A stretch of 10,653 nucleotides of DNA from an uncultured Actinomycetes bacterium (lineage in GTDB: Bacteria; Actinomycetota; Actinomycetes; Nanopelagicales; Nanopelagicaceae), in NCBI GenBank assembly GCA_937860175.1, contig CALMBJ010000270.1:1-10653 (forward strand), in the 5' to 3' direction. Below are positions 5,780 through 10,653 of the stretch, in pieces. The position numbers were made by a program, and so were the translations under genes. The notes below the pieces were generated by a model. The model was not told the origin of the DNA. It worked only from the letters and a program-made list of their open reading frames with translations, and ran no database searches. Positions within the stretch are counted from its first letter, which is position 1, and each line of letters begins with the position of its first letter.

Positions 5780-6700
5780 ATGAGTGATTTCCGTTCGGGC
5801 TTTGTGGCCATTGTTGGTCGCCCAAACGTTGGTAAATCAACATTGATTAACGCACTCGTAGGTAGCAAGATCGCAATTACATCTCACCACCCCAACACAA
5901 CTCGCACTGCAATTCGCGGCATTGTTCATCGCCCTGAATTTCAAGCAGTCCTTGTTGATACCCCTGGCGTTCATAAGCCAAAAACCTTATTAGGTCAGCG
6001 ACTTAATCAAGTTGTAGATCAGAGCATGGACTCTGTTGACATTGTGATTATGTGTATTCCAGCTGATGAAACATCAGGTGCGGGAGATACCTTTATTGCT
6101 GCAGAAATCGCCAAGCACCCAAAGGCAAAGAAGTTTGCGGTCATTACTAAGACAGATTTGATTTCAAAGGAAAAGTTAGCGGTGCGCTTACTAGGCATCA
6201 TGAAGATCGCAGAAGGATTTGTTTGGGATGAGATCATTCCGGTATCTGCTGCAATTCATGATCAGGTTGATTTACTCAATGAACTTATCGGGAAAAACCT
6301 TCCGGCAGGTCCTCAGTACTACCCAGAGGGCACAACAAGTGATCAGGCAATTGAGCAGTTGATCTGCGAGTTCATCAGAGAAGCAGCTCTGCAGGATGTT
6401 CGTGAAGAGCTTCCGCACTCGATTGTTGTGACAATTGATGAGTTTGGTGAGCGCGAAGAAAAGGGTTCACGTCCATTTTTTGATGTTCATGCAACTATCC
6501 ACGTAGAGCGCGATACTCAGCGGGCAATCTTGTTGGGACACCAAGGTGCGCGTTTAAAGGAGATAGGTATCCGTGCACGAGCAGATATCGAACGCGCACT
6601 TGCTGCCAAGATCTTCTTAGGACTTCACATCAAGGTTTCAAAGGAGTGGCAGAAGGATCCAAAGCTGCTTGCAAAATTAGGGTTCGGTGAGAAGGCTTAA
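5780..6700 (+). CDS. era: GTPase Era
   Basis: Essential-type GTPase that binds 16S rRNA near its 3' end during 30S assembly. The 306 residues match the family length. The G domain shows G1 GRPNVGKST (13-21), G2 around TTRTAIRG (40-47), G3 DTPG (60-63), G4 TKTD (123-126) and G5 VSA (155-157). TKTD in place of NKxD is an actinobacterial variant. The KH domain covers about 205-290 with GHQGARLKEIG at 253-263 in the GxxG loop position. It follows dprA by 12 bp, with a weak GAGAG (5766-5770) 9 bp before the ATG. Era usually sits in a ybeY-corC-era-recO group, so a place behind dprA is less usual. Its stop overlaps the stop of the convergent permease gene. Confidence 0.95.
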   Translation: MSDFRSGFVAIVGRPNVGKSTLINALVGSKIAITSHHPNTTRTAIRGIVHRPEFQAVLVDTPGVHKPKTLLGQRLNQVVDQSMDSVDIVIMCIPADETSGAGDTFIAAEIAKHPKAKKFAVITKTDLISKEKLAVRLLGIMKIAEGFVWDEIIPVSAAIHDQVDLLNELIGKNLPAGPQYYPEGTTSDQAIEQLICEFIREAALQDVREELPHSIVVTIDEFGEREEKGSRPFFDVHATIHVERDTQRAILLGHQGARLKEIGIRARADIERALAAKIFLGLHIKVSKEWQKDPKLLAKLGFGEKA

Positions 6701-7569
6701 CTAATCGCAGCCTGTTGGCTTTTTCTGCTTGCTAAGTATGAACCAATCAAAACCAAAGGTAAGCCCACGATGATTCCAGCGGTAAGTGGCTCGCGCAAGA
6801 TGATGACACCCAATACAACCGCAACAGCTGTATTCAAGTAAGTTACAAGCGAGCCTCTAGCCGGGCCAATCTCATCCATTAACTTGAAGAATATGATGAA
6901 GGCTATTGCTGTACAGAAAACTCCAAGTGCGATCAGCGATAGAGCAGAGTTGAGAGAAATACTTGATGGCCACTGTGCAATTGCAACCGGTGCCCAGAAG
7001 ATAGTAGTCAGCGCCATTGCTAGCCCGTTGATGGCAATTCCATCAACCAACGGCAGATTTGAAGTAACCATAATGACCGCATAGGCGTAACCCATTGATG
7101 CAAGTATCACCATGGCGATTGAAAGTGGATCGCTGCTTCCAGTGAAACTTTCAATACCAACAACCAGGATCAAGCCTACGAAGCCAACAACGATTCCAAC
7201 GATGCGCTTGAACTGCCAAACAGAGTGATCACCGCGCAACGATGTGATGATCGTTGCAAAGATTGGAACCGTTGAAACTAGTAGGCCAGCAAGACCTGAA
7301 TTGATTTTTTGTTGAGCGGTAGAGATAAGGATCCAGGGGCCAATCATTTCTAAGAGGGCGTAAAAGGCAACAAATTTAAATCCAAGTACCGCTCCCTTAA
7401 ATTTTTTGCGGTAAATAGCGATCGGAATCAAAATCGATGCTCCAATTAAGGTACGACCGGCAACAACTGCAGCAGGTGGAAAATCTTCAACGGCAACCTT
7501 CATCAGAAGATAAGGAATACCCCACAAGAATCCAACAAGTACAAACTGAAACAGGGATTTACGGCTCAT
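6697..7569 (-). CDS. EamA/DMT-superfamily permease
   Basis: A 290-residue membrane protein with about ten predicted helices in two EamA repeats. The first repeat starts near residue 6 (FQFVLVGFLWGIPYLLMKVA) and the second near 150 (SIAMVILASMGYAYAVIMVT). Family signatures include the Arg after helix 2 (AGRTLIGA, 37-44), the GLAGLLVSTVPIF segment (92-104) and the closing LREPLTAGIIVGLPLVLIG (258-276) with a conserved Glu. Members are metabolite or amino-acid exporters; the substrate is not predictable. The ATG directly abuts the glgA stop (TAA 7572-7570, ATG 7569-7567). AAGGTG (7579-7584) lies 9 bp upstream inside glgA, so it is read from the glgA transcript. A link to glycogen metabolism is possible but unproven. 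Confidence 0.93.
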   Translation of the reverse strand: MSRKSLFQFVLVGFLWGIPYLLMKVAVEDFPPAAVVAGRTLIGASILIPIAIYRKKFKGAVLGFKFVAFYALLEMIGPWILISTAQQKINSGLAGLLVSTVPIFATIITSLRGDHSVWQFKRIVGIVVGFVGLILVVGIESFTGSSDPLSIAMVILASMGYAYAVIMVTSNLPLVDGIAINGLAMALTTIFWAPVAIAQWPSSISLNSALSLIALGVFCTAIAFIIFFKLMDEIGPARGSLVTYLNTAVAVVLGVIILREPLTAGIIVGLPLVLIGSYLASRKSQQAAIS

Positions 7570-8730
7570 TTAACCAATCACCTTGCGATACAGATCTACA
7601 GTCAAAGCTGCCACCGCATCCCACCCAAATAACTTCTGTGCTCGCACACGTCCTGCAGCTCCGTACTTCTTAAGAAGTTCAGGCTGAGACATCAAGCGTG
7701 TGATTGATTCTGTAAGTGCTTTTTCAAATGCAGCGGCCTCACCGTTGTAGTCAACAAGCTCGCCGGTTTCTTTATCAGCTACAACTTCAGGAATACCGCC
7801 TACACGTGAACCCAAAACCGCAGTTTCACACCCCATAGCTTCAAGGTTAACGATGCCTAGTGGTTCATAAATTGAGGGACAAACAAATAGATCTGCTGCG
7901 GTGAGCATCGCGGTTAATTGATCATGGGGGAGCATCTCTTTGATCCACCAGACATTGCTGCGAGTTTTTTGCAGCTCTGCTATCAAGGCCGCAACCTCGT
8001 TGCCGATTCCTTCTTCATCAGGGCTTCCTGCTGCTAATACCAATCCGTACTCTGCTGGAACATCCTTCCAAGCGCGCAAAAGATGTGCCAAACCTTTTTG
8101 CCGGGTAATGCGACCGACAAAGATTGCGTAGGGCCCACTGATTCCAAAACTCTCCGGTACCGATGCATCGTGGTTTGGAGCAAACTTGTTTGTATCAACA
8201 CCATTTCGAATTGTGACAACCTTTGCCGGGTCGATGGCAGGGTATGCCTTTAAAACATCTGCGCGCATTCCATCACTGACTGCGATGATCGCACTTGCCG
8301 CCTCGTATGCAGTTTTTTCTGCCCATGATGAGATTCGATATCCGCCACCTAATTGCTCTGATTTCCATGGACGTAACGGCTCAAGCGAGTGCGCGCTTAC
8401 GATGTGGGGGATTCCATGTTGTAGTGATGCAATGTGCCCGGCCATATTTGCATACCAAGTGTGTGAGTGAACAACATCTACATGACCAAGATGTGTAGCC
8501 ATCTCGAGATCAACTGCTAAAGCTTGAACCGCAGGATTGGCATCTGCAAAGCCGACAGGTAGGGAGTATCCGAAGGCATCATCTCTTTTGCCACCAAAGC
8601 AATGAACATCGACATGAACATCATTGATAGCGCGAAGGGCTTGGGTTAGCTGGAGGACATGCACCCCAGCGCCACCATAAATGGCCGGTGGCCACTCTTT
8701 GGTAACGATTCCAACCTTTAACGCGGTCAT
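7570..8730 (-). CDS. glgA: GlgA/GlgM-type glycogen synthase (GT4 glycosyltransferase)
   Basis: A 386-residue GT-B glycosyltransferase of the short actinobacterial (Corynebacterium-type) glycogen synthase family. Members use ADP-glucose or UDP-glucose; the mycobacterial homologue GlgM joins ADP-glucose to glucose-1-phosphate to make maltose-1-phosphate for GlgE. Visible motifs, numbered from the chosen ATG: PPAIYGGAGVHV (14-25), SHTWYANMAGHI (89-100), SAHSLEPLRPWK (112-123), GRITRQKG (206-213) and the donor-site EPLGIVNLE (289-297, an E-x7-E). This pattern and length are GT4-like, unlike the ~480-residue GT5 GlgA of E. coli. ATG 8730 is preferred over an in-frame TTG at 8757: homologues begin close to MxVGIVTxE, and AGGAAGAGG (8742-8750) lies 11 bp upstream. 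It diverges from glgC and is followed directly by the permease. Confidence 0.92.
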   Translation of the reverse strand: MTALKVGIVTKEWPPAIYGGAGVHVLQLTQALRAINDVHVDVHCFGGKRDDAFGYSLPVGFADANPAVQALAVDLEMATHLGHVDVVHSHTWYANMAGHIASLQHGIPHIVSAHSLEPLRPWKSEQLGGGYRISSWAEKTAYEAASAIIAVSDGMRADVLKAYPAIDPAKVVTIRNGVDTNKFAPNHDASVPESFGISGPYAIFVGRITRQKGLAHLLRAWKDVPAEYGLVLAAGSPDEEGIGNEVAALIAELQKTRSNVWWIKEMLPHDQLTAMLTAADLFVCPSIYEPLGIVNLEAMGCETAVLGSRVGGIPEVVADKETGELVDYNGEAAAFEKALTESITRLMSQPELLKKYGAAGRVRAQKLFGWDAVAALTVDLYRKVIG

Positions 8731-8780
8731 ATCTTTGTAAACCTCTTCCTTGGGCAAGGGTGAAAGGCTATCGTTAAGAC
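8731..8780. promoter_or_regulatory. Divergent glgA/glgC promoter region
   Basis: These 50 bp must drive both genes. For glgC (plus), TATCGT at 8769-8774 lies 6 bp before the ATG at 8781, the spacing of a leaderless start, with no Shine-Dalgarno. For glgA (minus), TAGCCT (plus-strand AGGCTA, 8765-8770) predicts a start near 8757-8758 and a leader of about 27 bases carrying the AGGAAGAGG site (8742-8750). The two boxes share the TA at 8769-8770, so polymerase could occupy only one at a time. -35 elements are weak or absent on both sides. Confidence 0.5.
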
Positions 8781-10004
8781 ATGGCCAAACTGCAACTTCC
8801 GCTCAGCATTGTTCTTGCTGGTGGCGAAGGAAAGCGATTAATGCCGCTTACAGCAGATCGCGCTAAGCCTGCAGTTCCATTTGGTGGCTCATACCGATTG
8901 ATTGATTTTGTTTTATCAAACCTTGCAAATGCCAACATGCTCAAGATTGCAGTGTTAACGCAGTACAAATCTCATTCTCTGGACCGCCACATCACAACAA
9001 CTTGGCGCATGTCCTCATTGCTTGGCAATTACATCACCCCAGTTCCTGCCCAACAGCGTTTAGGACCACGTTGGTATACAGGTAGCGCAGATGCAATCTT
9101 GCAGAACTTCAATTTGATTCACGATGAAGATCCCAAGCATGTTTTAGTTTTTGGTGCAGACCACGTGTACCGAATGGATCCGATGCAGATGTTCCAGCAG
9201 CATGTTGAAACCGGTGCAGGGGTTACAGTTGCAGCGATTCGTATGCCACGTTCTGAAGCACATGATTTTGGTGTAATTGAGTTAGCTGATGATGGAATCA
9301 CCATTAAGGCCTTCCATGAAAAGCCTGCAAACCCACCAGCGATGCCTGGACACCCTGAGCTTTCACTGGTTTCTATGGGTAATTACATTTTTAAGCGCGA
9401 TGTCATGGAAGAAGCGCTCATTCTTGATTCAGAGGATATTGAATCCCGTCATGACTTAGGTGGAAACATCATTCCATTCTTGACTTCACAAGGTCAGGCA
9501 AAGGTTTACGACTTTGCAAACAATGTAGTACCCGGAGAAACCGAGCGCGATAAAGGTTACTGGCGCGATGTAGGTTCCATTGATGCGTACTACGACGCAC
9601 ATATGGATCTTGTCTCTGTTCACCCAATCTTTAATTTGTATAACCGCGACTGGCCCTTACTTACAAATCCGCCATCACTTCCACCTGCCAAGTTCAGCGA
9701 GGGTGGGTCGGCCCACGATTCAATCGTCGGAGCAGGTTCGATTATCTCTGGCGGAATACTGCATGGATCAGTGGTTTCTTACGATGTTTCAGTTGGAAAG
9801 GCAGCGATCGTTGAAGGCACTGTATTGATGCCTAATGTGCGAATTGGCGAAAAGGCGATTATTCGCAAAGCTATTTTGGATAAGAGCGTAATTGTGGATC
9901 CCGGCGCACAAATCGGTGTTGATCTAGAGCGCGATCGTCAGCGCTTTACAGTAAGTGAAGGTGGAATTGTTATTGTCGGTAAAGGTGTTCGCGTTACCGT
10001 CTAA
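8781..10004 (+). CDS. glgC: Glucose-1-phosphate adenylyltransferase (ADP-glucose pyrophosphorylase)
   Basis: Makes ADP-glucose from glucose-1-phosphate and ATP, the committed step of bacterial glycogen synthesis. The 407 residues are full length. The nucleotidyltransferase domain (about 8-275) has [13 protein letters not shown] at 12-24, [10 protein letters not shown] at 27-36, [10 protein letters not shown] at 124-133 with catalytic-type D127, FHEKP at 178-182 (glucose-1-phosphate lysine K181) and [12 protein letters not shown] at 260-271. The left-handed beta-helix (about 310-400) shows hexapeptide-like turns such as [14 protein letters not shown] and [16 protein letters not shown]. The enzyme is normally an allosterically controlled tetramer. 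It diverges from glgA, the enzyme using its product, and has no Shine-Dalgarno. Its stop overlaps that of the convergent kinase gene. Confidence 0.97.
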   Translation: MAKLQLPLSIVLAGGEGKRLMPLTADRAKPAVPFGGSYRLIDFVLSNLANANMLKIAVLTQYKSHSLDRHITTTWRMSSLLGNYITPVPAQQRLGPRWYTGSADAILQNFNLIHDEDPKHVLVFGADHVYRMDPMQMFQQHVETGAGVTVAAIRMPRSEAHDFGVIELADDGITIKAFHEKPANPPAMPGHPELSLVSMGNYIFKRDVMEEALILDSEDIESRHDLGGNIIPFLTSQGQAKVYDFANNVVPGETERDKGYWRDVGSIDAYYDAHMDLVSVHPIFNLYNRDWPLLTNPPSLPPAKFSEGGSAHDSIVGAGSIISGGILHGSVVSYDVSVGKAAIVEGTVLMPNVRIGEKAIIRKAILDKSVIVDPGAQIGVDLERDRQRFTVSEGGIVIVGKGVRVTV

Positions 10005-10653
10005 CTCCAGTTTTCTGTTCTGTTCTTTAGCTCCTTGTACCGTGCCATTACATCAGGTGTTGCCACACTATTGTGATGAGTAACCTCACCCAAATCCCAT
10101 GTTGGCATCTGTCCGAGCAAAGCCCATGCAGCTTGCTTAGCGGCCCCATTAGCTACATATTCTCCAGCAGGTGGAACTAGTACCTCGCGACCAAACAAAG
10201 CACTTGCGATCACCGGAACTGCAGGATTTTTCGCCGCACCTCCGATGAGCAAAATACGATTTACACCAACACCTAATGCAACTAATGCATCAACTGCATC
10301 TGCAAGCCCTGCCAACATCCCCTCAACCATCGCTCTGGCGATATCTTCCTGATTTGAGTTACTCAAGTTCATACCTGCAAAGAGACCTGTTGCCTTTGGA
10401 CGGTTAGGTGTTCTTTCACCTTCAAAGTAAGGAAGAAGAGTTAATCCATTAGCCCCAGGCTTTGCAGCCAGTGCAAGCTGGGCAACCTCATCATGAGATT
10501 TGCCAAGGATGCGACAAGCTGCATCCAAAATACGTGCAGCGTTTAATGTGCACACCAAAGGTAGATAACGTCCGGTTGCATCGGCAAAGCCAGCAACGGC
10601 ACCAGAAGGATCATGTGTTGGAGTTTCAGAGACTGCAAAAGCAGTTCCACTTG
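10001..10653 (-). CDS. xylB: Xylulokinase-like FGGY carbohydrate kinase, C-terminal part (partial)
   Basis: The reading frame runs from the window edge (first whole codon at 10651) to a TAG at 10003-10001, giving 216 residues: roughly the C-terminal half of an FGGY kinase of about 450-500. It starts [20 protein letters not shown] and continues [20 protein letters not shown], a stretch typical of xylulokinases. Further family segments are [13 protein letters not shown] (visible-fragment residues 73-85), a helix [19 protein letters not shown], and the ATP-site [19 protein letters not shown] followed by [17 protein letters not shown]. Xylulokinase phosphorylates D-xylulose to xylulose-5-phosphate, feeding the pentose phosphate pathway; another FGGY substrate is possible. 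The start lies outside the window; the in-frame TTG at 10558 is internal and not a start. Confidence 0.9.
   Translation of the reverse strand, partial: SGTAFAVSETPTHDPSGAVAGFADATGRYLPLVCTLNAARILDAACRILGKSHDEVAQLALAAKPGANGLTLLPYFEGERTPNRPKATGLFAGMNLSNSNQEDIARAMVEGMLAGLADAVDALVALGVGVNRILLIGGAAKNPAVPVIASALFGREVLVPPAGEYVANGAAKQAAWALLGQMPTWDLGEVTHHNSVATPDVMARYKELKNRTENWS

Noticed and set aside
6146..6157. Era G4 motif TKTD in place of NKxD as a functional defect
   Set aside because: Thr at the first position is known in actinobacterial Era proteins and the other G motifs are intact.
8731..8757. TTG start at 8757 giving a 395-residue GlgA
   Set aside because: The nine extra residues are not part of the family N-terminus; ATG 8730 fits homologues and has an AGGAAGAGG site upstream. 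A leaderless TTG start remains a remote option.
10001..10558. A 185-residue stand-alone protein starting at TTG 10558
   Set aside because: The frame stays open upstream to the window edge and encodes conserved FGGY kinase sequence ([16 protein letters not shown]), so the TTG is internal.
1..10653. CRISPR arrays, tandem repeats, tRNA or rRNA genes, phage or toxin-antitoxin modules
   Set aside because: None seen: nearly all sequence is conserved housekeeping coding DNA, and the few gaps are too short or lack repeats and cloverleaf structure.

Overview
This window looks like the end of a contig from a small-genome, moderate-to-low GC actinobacterium. The block rplS-lepB-rnhB-yraN-comM-dprA is a familiar actinobacterial order. 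The proteins also carry actinobacterial hallmarks: a GDHR box in LepB, a TKTD G4 motif in Era, a short Corynebacterium-type GlgA, and a long acidic tail on L19. The visibly sub-50% GC and very tight gene packing suggest a freshwater Nanopelagicales (acI, Planktophila-like) genome. That placement is inference from style, not from a marker-gene comparison.

Layout. Bases 1-29 are not genomic: they are the tail of a Tn5/Nextera sequencing adapter, so real sequence begins at base 30. Bases 30-237 (minus) hold the N-terminus of an MFS transporter. It diverges from an inositol-monophosphatase-family gene (272-1036, plus) across 34 bp that contain two mirror-image TAGACT -10 boxes. A hairpin-bearing 125-bp spacer leads into rplS-lepB-rnhB (1162-2979). 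After a 48-bp gap comes the tightly coupled run yraN-comM-dprA-era (3028-6700). On the minus strand lie glgA and a DMT-family permease (8730 down to 6697). glgC (8781-10004, plus) diverges from glgA. The C-terminal half of a xylulokinase-like FGGY kinase (minus) runs off the right edge.

How the genes work together. The first half is housekeeping: ribosome (L19), protein secretion (LepB), removal of RNA from DNA (RNase HII), handling of incoming single-stranded DNA (ComM, DprA, probably YraN) and ribosome assembly (Era). The second half is carbon storage: GlgC makes ADP-glucose and GlgA uses it for glycogen or maltose-1-phosphate. A sugar kinase lies convergent to glgC.

The main interest is in how expression is arranged. 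Genes that head transcription units (the MFS gene, the IMPase gene, glgC, probably yraN) have no Shine-Dalgarno but a TAnnnT box 6-8 bp before ATG, as expected for leaderless mRNAs. Most internal genes (comM, dprA, the permease) have recognisable Shine-Dalgarno sequences. Both convergent gene pairs share a 4-bp stop-codon overlap with no terminator between them. I found no prophage, insertion sequence, CRISPR array, tRNA or rRNA, and no convincing new multi-gene system.
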